A DNA stretch of 34,478 nucleotides. Origin: Acidobacteriota bacterium (GTDB lineage: Bacteria > Actinomycetota > Acidimicrobiia > Acidimicrobiales > Palsa-688). The notes under the pieces are model-generated. The model did not search any database. It worked only from the letters and a program-made list of their open reading frames with translations, and was not told where the DNA came from. The stretch spans positions 1 through 34,478 of the forward strand of contig JAGWSF010000040.1 in NCBI GenBank assembly GCA_028876385.1, written 5' to 3'. Below are positions 7,106 to 14,791 of the stretch, piece by piece (the first letter of the stretch is position 1; each line of letters opens with the position of its first letter). The translations under genes and the position numbers were made by a program.

Positions 7106-7828
7106 ATGGATCTCGGACTGACAGATCGGGTGGCGCTGGTCACGGCGTCGTCGCGGGGACTGGGGCTGGCCTGCGCCGAAGCGCTGGCCGGCGAAGGCGC
7201 CCACGTGGCCGTCACCGGCCGCTCGGCCGACCGGGTCCACATGGCGGTCACACAGATACGGGAGACCACAGGCGCGGAGGTGCTGGGCCTGCCCGGCGAC
7301 ATCACCGATCCCGATGAACCGGCCCGGGTCGTGGAGGCCACGGCGGCCCACTTCGGCCGGCTCGACGTACTCGTCGCCAACGCCGGTGGTCCACCCGCGG
7401 CCCGGGCGCTGGAGGTCACCGATGAGCAGGTCGTCGAGGCGGTCAACGCCAACCTGCTGACCACCATCCGATTGATCCGGTCGGCCCGTCCGCACCTGGC
7501 CGATTCTGACCAGGCCCGCATCTGCGCCATCACCAGCTCGTCGGTACTGCAGCCCATCCCCATGCTGGCCCTGTCCAACCTGGCCCGGGTCGGCCTGTGG
7601 GGCTGGGCCAAGACCGCCGCCCAGGACCTCGCCCCCCAGGGCATCACCCTCAACCTGGCCTGCCCGGGCCTGCACGCCACCGACCGGGTCAAGAACCTCG
7701 GAATGTCCGGGCCGGCCGGGGATCCCGGCAACTTCGGCCGGGCGGTGGCCTTCTTGTGCTCGTCGTCGGCGTCGTTCATCACCGGCACGACGATGCTCAT
7801 CGACGGAGGCTCGACGCTTGGCCTGTGA
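7106..7828 (+). CDS. SDR family oxidoreductase lacking the canonical Tyr/Lys
   Basis: A 240-residue short-chain dehydrogenase/reductase. The cofactor loop TASSRGLG (residues 13-20), D65 after the third strand, NAGG (92-95) and the C-terminal FITGTTMLIDGG are typical. In place of the catalytic YxxxK it reads LALSN, so Leu154 and Asn158 replace Tyr and Lys. This is the pattern of the BacC/beta-ketoacyl-reductase-like group whose members deviate from the classic tetrad. It may bind NAD(P) and act by a different mechanism or have a non-redox role. Start ATG 7106, probably leaderless. A second SDR with an intact active site follows 57 bases downstream. Confidence 0.88.
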   Translation: MDLGLTDRVALVTASSRGLGLACAEALAGEGAHVAVTGRSADRVHMAVTQIRETTGAEVLGLPGDITDPDEPARVVEATAAHFGRLDVLVANAGGPPAARALEVTDEQVVEAVNANLLTTIRLIRSARPHLADSDQARICAITSSSVLQPIPMLALSNLARVGLWGWAKTAAQDLAPQGITLNLACPGLHATDRVKNLGMSGPAGDPGNFGRAVAFLCSSSASFITGTTMLIDGGSTLGL

Positions 7829-7885
7829 CCACCCGGCGCCTTCGGTGTCGACCGTCCCGGACGCGGCGGAGCCCGAGAGGGCGCC

Positions 7886-8575
7886 GTGGCGGTGAGGAAG
7901 GTCCTGGTCAGCGGGGGCCGGTCGGGCATCGGAGCGGCGTGCTGCGAAGTCCTCGCCGGCGCCGGATGGCAGGTCGTAGCGGCCGATCTCGACCCGGGTC
8001 CGCAGGGCGTCACCCTCGACGTGCGGGACCCGGCCGCCTGGACGGCCGCCATCGACGCCGTCGGGCCCCTCGACGCCGTGGTCAACTGCGCCGGGATCCG
8101 GACCCGGGCGGGGCTGGTCGACCTGACCCTGGACCAGTGGGACCAGGTGGTGTCGACCAATCTGACGGGCACGTTCCTCGGCACCCAGGCCCTGTTCCGC
8201 CATCTGATGGACGCGGCCCGACCCGGCGGGGTGGTCAACATGGCGTCGGTCAACTTCCAGTCGGCGGTCCCGGGACAGGCTCACTACGTGGCCTCGAAGG
8301 CGGCCGTCGTGGCTTTCACCAAGGCGGCCGCCATCGAGGGGGCGCCGCTCGGGATCCGGGTCAACGCCGTCGCTCCGGGGGCCATCCACACCCCGATGCT
8401 CGAACAGCGGCTGGCCGAGCCGGGCCAAAGAGAATGGCTCGAGGAGCGGATACCGCTGCACCGTATCGGCGCGCCGGGCGACCCGGCCCGGGCGGTGGAG
8501 TTCCTCCTCTCCGATGCCGCCTCGTACATCACCGGGGTCACGCTTCCGGTGGACGGAGGATGGCTGGCCAGCTGA
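7886..8575 (+). CDS. SDR family NAD(P)-dependent oxidoreductase
   Basis: A 229-residue classical SDR. It has the cofactor loop SGGRSGIG near residues 9-16, NCAG in place of NNAG, the serine in NMASVNF, and an intact Y-V-A-S-K catalytic motif. The usual NAVAPGAIHTPM and YITGVTLPVDGGW follow. An Asp in the AADLD segment suggests NAD preference. The GTG at 7886 follows GAGAGGG closely; a second GTG lies two codons on. It is co-directional with the unusual SDR and the epoxide-hydrolase-like gene. Only six bases separate its stop from that of the convergent P450 gene, leaving no room for a conventional terminator. Confidence 0.92.
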   Translation: MAVRKVLVSGGRSGIGAACCEVLAGAGWQVVAADLDPGPQGVTLDVRDPAAWTAAIDAVGPLDAVVNCAGIRTRAGLVDLTLDQWDQVVSTNLTGTFLGTQALFRHLMDAARPGGVVNMASVNFQSAVPGQAHYVASKAAVVAFTKAAAIEGAPLGIRVNAVAPGAIHTPMLEQRLAEPGQREWLEERIPLHRIGAPGDPARAVEFLLSDAASYITGVTLPVDGGWLAS

Positions 8576-8581
8576 CGCCGG

Positions 8582-9796
8582 TCAGGGGGCGAAGACCACC
8601 GGGTACCGGGACCAGTAGGGGCGTTTGGTGGAGGCATCCACGACCGGGGACTCATCGGGGTCGGGGCCGACCCCGCTTTCGAGCAGGGCCTTGACGGCCA
8701 TGGTGGCGAGGCCGTAGAGATGCTGTTGAGCGTCGCCGTCAGCGGGGACGCCCGCCGCGAGCTCCTGGCCGATACAGGCGTGCATGCCGTGCCCGAAGGA
8801 CAGGCCGTAGGGGCCGACACCTTCGACGGTGACCGACCGGTACGGGTTGAACTCCTCGGAGTCGGGTCCGAAGATCCGCGGGTCGCGGTTGACGGTGACC
8901 AGGTCGATCACCACCTGCGAACCGGCCGGTACCGTCCGGCCCGACTTGAGCACCACGTCCTCGAGGGCCCACCTGACCCCCGTCGGGCTCGACGGGTTCA
9001 GCCGCACCGTCTCGTGGACGCAGCGCTGCACCCAGGCCCGGTCGGAGACCATGGGGCGGTCCTGGGGGTGCTGGTCGAGCCAGCGCAGGATGTTGTGGGT
9101 CGACCGGGTGAAGGCGGTGGCGCTCGTGTGGGCCCCGGCCAGCAGGAAGAACCCGATCTCCCGGACGATGACGTCGCGGGGGAGGTTGAGGTGGTCCTCG
9201 TTGCGCAGCAGGACGGTCAGCACGTCGCGGGGGAGAGCTTCCTCGCCTATCTCCCCCCGGGCCAGGCTCTCCAGCAGGCGGGCTCGGCGGTTGAGCGATG
9301 GGGTGACGAATTCGGCGTCGAAATCCTCCAGAGCCGAGCGCACCTCGGCCGACACCTCGGCGTGATCGCGCGTCGAGTGGGTGAGGGTGGCCCCCTCGAT
9401 CAGCTTCATCATCTGCTGGTACAGCCGGAAGGTCTCCTCGGGAGTGCCGAGAGGGCGGTCCACCCCGGCGTTCAGCGCGGCCAGGTTCATCATCAGTTGG
9501 TGGCCCAGCGTGACCAGCTCGGCCCGGCCGGCGGCGACGTGCGGAGCGAGGGTTTCCTCGATGACCGCGGGGAACAGCTCGTCCTCGTAGTAGGCGAGGG
9601 TCTCGCGGCGGAAGAGGCGGTTCTCCAGCCTCCGGCGGGACCGGTGCTCGTCGCCGTGAAGGTTGACCAGCACCCCGGACATCACCACCTCCCCAGCGTC
9701 GTAGAGGCCTTGGCGCATGGACTTCTGGCGGTAGACCTCCTTGGCCTCCTCCAGGTCGGTGATGACGATCGGTGCCGGCTCGGCAATGGCGGACAT
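8582..9796 (-). CDS. Cytochrome P450 (first of two paralogues)
   Basis: A 404-residue soluble bacterial P450. The I-helix reads A220-G-A-H-T-S225, the K-helix ExxR is E262-T-V-R265, and the haem loop is FGHGMHACIG with the thiolate Cys at 341. The I-helix acidic residue (usually D/E before Thr) is His223, which may alter proton delivery. It is clearly paralogous to the P450 at 12129-13370: both share YRQK, HRSRRRLENRLFRR, EGAT/HSTRD and the terminal SYPVVFA-type ending. The ATG at 9796 has GAAGGGG eight bases upstream; the longer frame upstream overlaps the SDR and is not conserved. It is last in the seven-gene operon, 32 bases after the SDR. The electron donor is probably the ferredoxin at 18269. 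Confidence 0.93.
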   Translation of the reverse strand: MSAIAEPAPIVITDLEEAKEVYRQKSMRQGLYDAGEVVMSGVLVNLHGDEHRSRRRLENRLFRRETLAYYEDELFPAVIEETLAPHVAAGRAELVTLGHQLMMNLAALNAGVDRPLGTPEETFRLYQQMMKLIEGATLTHSTRDHAEVSAEVRSALEDFDAEFVTPSLNRRARLLESLARGEIGEEALPRDVLTVLLRNEDHLNLPRDVIVREIGFFLLAGAHTSATAFTRSTHNILRWLDQHPQDRPMVSDRAWVQRCVHETVRLNPSSPTGVRWALEDVVLKSGRTVPAGSQVVIDLVTVNRDPRIFGPDSEEFNPYRSVTVEGVGPYGLSFGHGMHACIGQELAAGVPADGDAQQHLYGLATMAVKALLESGVGPDPDESPVVDASTKRPYWSRYPVVFAP

Positions 9797-9828
9797 GGTT
9801 TCTACCCCTTCGGATGAGCCCGTTGAGA

Positions 9829-10587
9829 TCATGTGATGACGCCGAGACCGAGGCCGCCGTCCACGGCGAGAATCTCTCCCGTCGTCCACTCGGCCCGGGC
9901 CAGGTATTCGATTCCCTCGGCCACCTCCTCGGGGGTGCCGATCCGGCCGAGGACGTGGTGGCCGGCCATGCTCTCGAGCCGGGCGAGAGCAGTCTCGTCG
10001 TCCCACAGGCCGGCCCGCTGATTGATCTCGGTGAACACTGCGCCGGGTCGGACGCAGCCGACGCGTATGCGGCGCGGCCCCAGCTCCGCGGCGAGCACAC
10101 CGGTTAGAGCTTCCAGCGCGCCCTTGGTCGCGGCGTAGGGGGCGGCGCCGGGATAGGCGCGCCTCGTGTAGATCGAACCGATGAAGATCACCGACCCTCT
10201 GGCCGCCTCGAGATGGGGCAGGGCAGCCTGGGTGAGCATCAGGCCGGCCACGACATTGTCGCGGAACAGGTCGAGCAGGCGCTGCTCGTCGTACTCGCCG
10301 ATAGGGGTGCGGTACATGTTGCCGGCGTTGTTGACCAGCACCTCGATCCCGCCGCCGTGGGCCGCGGCCCGCTCGACCGCGGCGGTCCGCCCGGCGGCGT
10401 CGGTGACGTCGGCGCCCACCCAGGCGCAGAGCTCGCCGATGTCGGCGGCCACTTCCCGCAGCTTCTCCTCCCGCCGGCCGCAGATGGTGACGAGGGCCCC
10501 GGCGCGGGCGAAGTGGCGCGCCGTGGCCGCGCCGATGCCGCTCCCGCCGCCGGTGATCAGGACGGACATGCCCCGTATCGGTCGCAT
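9829..10587 (-). CDS. SDR family NAD(P)-dependent oxidoreductase
   Basis: A 252-residue classical SDR. It shows ITGGGSGIGAA (cofactor loop), NNAGN, serine in FIGSIYT, and the catalytic Y-A-A-T-K. Arginines in the CGRREEK segment suggest NADP preference. RIRVGCVRPGAVFTEI and WTTGEILAVDGG complete the fold. The ATG at 10587 overlaps the stop of the ThuA-like gene (TGATG), so the two are translationally coupled; an ATG at 10569 would be a shorter alternative. With the SDR at 11308-12132 it forms one of two SDR genes flanking the ThuA-like gene, each next to a P450. It may oxidise an alcohol made by the adjacent P450. Confidence 0.92.
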   Translation of the reverse strand: MRPIRGMSVLITGGGSGIGAATARHFARAGALVTICGRREEKLREVAADIGELCAWVGADVTDAAGRTAAVERAAAHGGGIEVLVNNAGNMYRTPIGEYDEQRLLDLFRDNVVAGLMLTQAALPHLEAARGSVIFIGSIYTRRAYPGAAPYAATKGALEALTGVLAAELGPRRIRVGCVRPGAVFTEINQRAGLWDDETALARLESMAGHHVLGRIGTPEEVAEGIEYLARAEWTTGEILAVDGGLGLGVIT

Positions 10588-11324
10588 CAGGCGTGGCGTC
10601 CGGTCGGCGCCACCCAGGACCGGGACACCTCGGCGTCGCCGCGCCCGAGGGCCCAGAGGGCGGCCCGCAGCACGATGGTGGCGTGCACGGGGTGCTCGAG
10701 GCTGGCCCGGCTGTGTCCGAGGAGGTCCACCGCCACCCGGGCCGGTCCCCGCGTCCGGGTCCACACGAGAGGCTGCGGGCGGCCCTCGTAGGCGGAGACG
10801 GCGAGCGGTGTCACGTCGGGCTCGACGGTCAGGGAGTGGTAGATCTCGTCCACCACCTCGAAGTCGTCGATACCGTCGGTCACCGGGTGCGCCTCGCCCG
10901 TCATGGAGACCAGGGACGGGAGCGGAGGTGGGTGCCCCGAGCGGTCCCAGTCCCACGCCGCCCCGAGGATGGCGCCCCACTCCGGCCAGTCATCGAAGCA
11001 GATCGGGGCGGTGTGGAGGGCGAGCAGGCCGCCGCCGCGGCCCAGGTGGTCGAGGATGGCCCGACGGCCGGTGCTGTCCATCTCGAAAGCGAAGGCGCCC
11101 CGGAGAGGCGCGTACCTCTCGGGCAGCATGCGGAAGCGCACCGCGGCGACGGTCAGCAGATCGAAGCGGGCTCCGGCGGTCATGCGGGCGAAGGCGTCCT
11201 CCAGCGACTGGGTGATCTCGGTCGTCACCCCCTTGGTCGCCAGGAGGTCCGCGACCACCTGGGCGGTGGCCGCGAAGTCGTGGGCGTGACCCCCGGTGAG
11301 GAGGAGGTTAGTGGGCCGGGTCAC
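10587..11324 (-). CDS. ThuA-like domain protein
   Basis: A protein of about 245 residues with the class-I glutamine-amidotransferase-like ThuA fold. Landmarks are LLLTGGHAHDF at the start, GGGLLALHTAPICFDDWPEW in the middle, HPVTDGIDDFEVVDEIYH, and PLVWTRTRGPARV...LGH near the end. ThuA proteins have been linked to trehalose and 3-keto-sugar metabolism, but the reaction of most members is unknown and no cysteine nucleophile is seen at the amidotransferase position. The GTG at 11324 was chosen for its GGGAG six bases upstream; it overlaps the preceding SDR gene by 17 bases. A longer frame to 11369 lies inside the SDR gene. Its place amid P450 and SDR genes suggests action on an oxidised ring or glycosidic intermediate. 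Confidence 0.82.
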   Translation of the reverse strand: MTRPTNLLLTGGHAHDFAATAQVVADLLATKGVTTEITQSLEDAFARMTAGARFDLLTVAAVRFRMLPERYAPLRGAFAFEMDSTGRRAILDHLGRGGGLLALHTAPICFDDWPEWGAILGAAWDWDRSGHPPPLPSLVSMTGEAHPVTDGIDDFEVVDEIYHSLTVEPDVTPLAVSAYEGRPQPLVWTRTRGPARVAVDLLGHSRASLEHPVHATIVLRAALWALGRGDAEVSRSWVAPTGRHA

Positions 11325-12132
11325 CGTCGACTCCCACACCGTCCACGGACTTGGGTCGAGGCAGGCCACCGATGACGCTCATGGTGACGCCGCCGTCGAC
11401 GAGCAGGTTCTGGCCGGTGATGTAGGAGGCCGCCGGGCCGGCGAGGAACATCACCGCGTCGGCGATGTCGTCGGCCCGGCCCAGCCGTCCGAGCGGAACC
11501 TTGCTCTCCCGAGCCGACCTGACCTCGGGGTCGGCGTATATGGGATCGGACATCCCGGCCAGGATCAGGCCCGGCGCTACGGCGTTGACCCGTATCCCGA
11601 GCGGCCCCCACTCGAGGGCCATCTGCTGGGTGAGCAGAGCGACGGCCGCCTTGGTGGAGCCGTAGGCACCGGCGTTGGGCCCCGGGGCCACTCCGTTCAT
11701 GGAGGTGATGTTGACGATGGCGCCGCCCCGACCGGCCATCCGCCGGGCCGCCGCTCTGGCCACCGTGAAGGTGCCGATCAGGTTGACCGAGACGACCACG
11801 TCGAAATCGGCTCGGCTCAGATCGAGCAGGGGCCCGAACCGGGCCACCCCGGCGTTGTTGACCACCAGATCCAGAGGGTCCCCGAAGGCATCCAGGGCCT
11901 CCTCCACGGCCGACTCGTCGCGGATGTCGACGGCCAGAGGGACGCCGCCCATCCCGGTGGCGACCCGGTCGATCCCCGAAGCCGGCAGGTCCACCATCCC
12001 CACCCTCCATCCCGTTTCGAGCAGGCGGCCGGCGATGGCGCGCCCGATGCCGCCGGCCGCCCCGGTGACGACGGCCGAGCCTGAGCCGTGGGTGGGGCCG
12101 GATCTGACGGGCCCCCCTAGGGCCGCCGTCAC
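11308..12132 (-). CDS. SDR family NAD(P)-dependent oxidoreductase
   Basis: A 274-residue classical SDR: VTGAAGGIGRAIA cofactor loop, VDLP with Asp after the second strand (NAD preference), NNAGVARFG, NITSMNG, catalytic Y-G-S-T-K, and YITGQNLLVDGG. Both ends carry unusual extensions: about 18 residues before the first strand, and a tail of some 20 residues after VDGG. The GTG at 12132 overlaps the P450 stop (GTGA). The tail overlaps the start of the ThuA-like gene. It sits directly downstream of the second P450, so oxidation of that P450's alcohol product is a reasonable inference. Confidence 0.92.
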   Translation of the reverse strand: MTAALGGPVRSGPTHGSGSAVVTGAAGGIGRAIAGRLLETGWRVGMVDLPASGIDRVATGMGGVPLAVDIRDESAVEEALDAFGDPLDLVVNNAGVARFGPLLDLSRADFDVVVSVNLIGTFTVARAAARRMAGRGGAIVNITSMNGVAPGPNAGAYGSTKAAVALLTQQMALEWGPLGIRVNAVAPGLILAGMSDPIYADPEVRSARESKVPLGRLGRADDIADAVMFLAGPAASYITGQNLLVDGGVTMSVIGGLPRPKSVDGVGVDGDPAH

Positions 12133-13370
12133 CGGGTCGACCTCGCCCCGGCGAACACCACCGGGTAGGACGAGAAGTGGGACCGGGCGCTGTCCCGGGA
12201 CCCGACCGGCGGGCGGTCGGGATCGGGGCCGGCCCCGTGAGCCAAGAAGGCGCAGGCCAGCAGCGTGACCGTACCGAGGAGCCGGTCCGCGGTGGCGGCC
12301 CCGTCGGGCGGGTTACCCCCGTCGAGCTCCATGCCGATGCAGGCGTGCATGCCCGCCCCGAAGCTGTGACCCCAGGGCGCGACGCCGTCGGGGACCCGCC
12401 GGAACGGGTCGTAGACCGCGGCGTCGGACCCGAACACCTGCGGGTCCCGGTTGGCGGCCATCAGGTCCATGACGACGAGGTCACCCGCCTCGGCGGTGAC
12501 CCCGTCGGACAGCACGCAGGCGGCCAGAGCCCGACGGCGGGCCTCGGGACTGGCCGGGTGGAGGCGGAGGGTCTCGTGCACGCTGCGCTGGACCAGTGTC
12601 GGGTCCGCCGCCAGCTCGGCGGCCCGGTCGGGTCGGCCCTCGACCCACGCGAAGATGTCGTCCAGGGCGTGGGTCAGGGTGTTGGCCGTGGAGTGGCCGC
12701 CAGCCTGGAGGTAGAAGGCCACCTCCCGGCGCATCACCTCCTCGGGCAGAGCCAGGTGGTCGACGTTCGCCACCAAGGTGGTGAGGACGTCACGTGGCAG
12801 CCCGGCCGGGTCGGCCCCGCCCCGCTCCACCGCGGCGACGAGGGCCCGGCGGCGGGCCAGCGACGGCTGGAAGAAGCGCTGATCGAAGGCGGCCATGGCG
12901 GAGGCGACCTCGGCCTCCAGCACGGAACGGTCCCGCGTGGAGTGGGCCATGGTGGCACCCTCACCGAATTTGACGGCGAAGGCCAGCAGCGCGTCGGTCT
13001 CCTCGTCGGTGCCCTCGGTACGGTCGATCCCGGCGATACGGGCAGTCAGGTTCATCACGGCCCGGTACCCGAGGCTGACCAGGTCCCCCCGGCCGCGGCC
13101 GACCGCCGGGGCCAGGACCGCCTCGATGGTCTCGGGGAGCACTTCCCGCTCGAACATCTCGAACGTCTGGCGTCGAAACAGCCGGTTCTCCAACCGCCGG
13201 CGGCTGCGGTGCTGCTCGCCGTGCAGGTCGAGGAGGCAGTCGGCCATGACCAGGGCGCCCTGGTCGTAGAGGGCCTGGCGGAGAGCCTTTTGGCGGTAGG
13301 CGTCCCGGACCCCGGTGAAGGTGGTGATGGTGATGACCCGGCTGTCGGTCCCGACCGCGCCGGAGGTCAC
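12129..13370 (-). CDS. Cytochrome P450 (second of two paralogues)
   Basis: A 413-residue P450. The I-helix reads A223-G-G-H-S-T228, the ExxR is E266-T-L-R269, and the haem loop FGAGMHACIG has Cys344. As in its paralogue at 8582-9796, the I-helix acidic residue is replaced by His (226), and here the conserved Thr is also Ser. The two proteins align along their length, including a run between the haem loop and the C-terminus rich in Gly, Asp and Pro. The GTG at 13370 overlaps the stop of the upstream amidohydrolase (GTGA), and the stop overlaps the next SDR start (GTGA), so three genes are read as a coupled set. The upstream extension of the frame lies inside the amidohydrolase gene and is not part of the protein. 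Confidence 0.93.
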   Translation of the reverse strand: MTSGAVGTDSRVITITTFTGVRDAYRQKALRQALYDQGALVMADCLLDLHGEQHRSRRRLENRLFRRQTFEMFEREVLPETIEAVLAPAVGRGRGDLVSLGYRAVMNLTARIAGIDRTEGTDEETDALLAFAVKFGEGATMAHSTRDRSVLEAEVASAMAAFDQRFFQPSLARRRALVAAVERGGADPAGLPRDVLTTLVANVDHLALPEEVMRREVAFYLQAGGHSTANTLTHALDDIFAWVEGRPDRAAELAADPTLVQRSVHETLRLHPASPEARRRALAACVLSDGVTAEAGDLVVMDLMAANRDPQVFGSDAAVYDPFRRVPDGVAPWGHSFGAGMHACIGMELDGGNPPDGAATADRLLGTVTLLACAFLAHGAGPDPDRPPVGSRDSARSHFSSYPVVFAGARSTR

Positions 13371-14710
13371 GGGCGTACGAGGTCCCAGGTGAGGGGATCG
13401 GCGGCCCACGGGACGACCCGCTCGCCCGGCAGCGGCGGCCGCTGCGGCCACGGCCGGTCGAGGTCCACCTCCCGCCCCCGGCAGTACAGCCGCTTGAAGC
13501 GGGAGCGGTCGCCGAGCAGTGAGATATCGCGCTGCGGGTCCCCGTCGACGACCAGGATGTCGGCCCGCTTGCCGACCTCGACGGTGCCGGTCCGGTCGAG
13601 TTCCCCCATGGCCAGGGCCCCGTTGCGGGTACCGCACGTGATGGCCTCGAGGGGGCTCAGGCCGAGGACCTCGACGAAGATCTCCATCTCGCGGGCGTGC
13701 CAGTGGCCGTAGGGGGTGATGATGAACCCGCTCTCGGAGCCGCAGATGAGCGGCACGCCGGCGTCGTAGGCCTGGCGCATCATCCGCCCGGTGCTCTCAA
13801 TCTCGTTGCGGAACACGTCCAGAGCCGTGACCGGCGAGCCGACCTTCGGGCCGTAGTCGGCGAGGTTGGCCAGGAAGGTGAACACCGGACCGAGAAGCGC
13901 TCCCGACTCGACCACGGCTTCGAGGGCCTCGTCGTCCATGTAGGAGGCGTGGTAGATGATGTCCACCCCGGCCCGGGCGGCATCGCGAGTGCTGCCGGCG
14001 TTGCGGCAGTGGGCCACGACGGGCGTGTCGAGGTCGTGCGCGGTGTCCACGACGGTCTTCAGCTCATCGAGGGTCCACACCTGGAGCTCACCGCGTCGCG
14101 TCGGGACGGAACCGGTCACGTGGATCTTCACGAGGTCCGCCCCGTCCTTGATCTGACGACGGGTGGCGGTGACCATCTCGTCGCGGTTGCGGGTGACCTC
14201 GGCGTAGCCGGCGGTGCCCTGACCGGGGATCATGCGACCGGCGGTGCCCCCGACCGCGGTCATCAGGGCGTAGAGGCCGCTCTTCATGGTCGGACCCTCG
14301 ACCAGGCCGGCGGCGATGGCGTCGCGCAGCGCCGGGCCGATGTCGAACAGGCCGTCGACGTCCATGATGGAAGTGACCCCGGCCCTCAGGATCTTCCCCA
14401 CGTTGAACGCGGCCAGCAGGGTGGCCAGCGCCGGCTGGCGGTGGAAGAACAGCTCGTCGTTGGAGGCCGGCTCGCCGAGCGTCACGTGGGTGTGGGTGTC
14501 GATCAGGCCGGGCAGAACCGTCAGCCCCGATACGTCGACGACGGTCGCCGGGCCTGGCCCCTTCTCCGAACTGGTCGGACCCGCCGCGACGGAGCTTCCC
14601 GGCTCGGCGACCTCCGTGATGATCCCGTCATCGATGACCACGTCCGCCCGGCGCGGCCCCGCCCCGGTGCCGTCGATGAGGCTGCCGCCCCTCAAGAGAA
14701 CTGGTGCCAT
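13367..14710 (-). CDS. Amidohydrolase family protein (imidazolonepropionase/prolidase-like)
   Basis: A 447-residue metal-dependent hydrolase. The N-terminal beta-sandwich includes LLRGGSLIDGTGAG. The barrel has LPGLIDTHTHV (H73 and H75), K195 in DLVKIHVTG as the likely carboxylated lysine, H234 (VVAHCRN) and H254 (IIYHASYM). The C-terminal part has GTVEVGKRADILVVDGDP. The position normally held by the catalytic Asp (GTD) reads G-S-E, with E326. Family members open cyclic amides, lactones or dipeptides. The ATG at 14710 is close behind GGGGGAG; upstream, TAAACT on the minus strand could be a -10 box. It follows the Mo-hydroxylase gene by 81 bases and overlaps the P450 gene, so it probably acts on a ring made by the same pathway. 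Confidence 0.88.
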   Translation of the reverse strand: MAPVLLRGGSLIDGTGAGPRRADVVIDDGIITEVAEPGSSVAAGPTSSEKGPGPATVVDVSGLTVLPGLIDTHTHVTLGEPASNDELFFHRQPALATLLAAFNVGKILRAGVTSIMDVDGLFDIGPALRDAIAAGLVEGPTMKSGLYALMTAVGGTAGRMIPGQGTAGYAEVTRNRDEMVTATRRQIKDGADLVKIHVTGSVPTRRGELQVWTLDELKTVVDTAHDLDTPVVAHCRNAGSTRDAARAGVDIIYHASYMDDEALEAVVESGALLGPVFTFLANLADYGPKVGSPVTALDVFRNEIESTGRMMRQAYDAGVPLICGSESGFIITPYGHWHAREMEIFVEVLGLSPLEAITCGTRNGALAMGELDRTGTVEVGKRADILVVDGDPQRDISLLGDRSRFKRLYCRGREVDLDRPWPQRPPLPGERVVPWAADPLTWDLVRP

Positions 14711-14791
14711 CGACTCCCCCGAAATTGCTCCGCCGGTTAGTTTATCCCGGCCGAGCCGGTGGGCCACCCCGGCGGCCCGGCGGGGAGCCGG

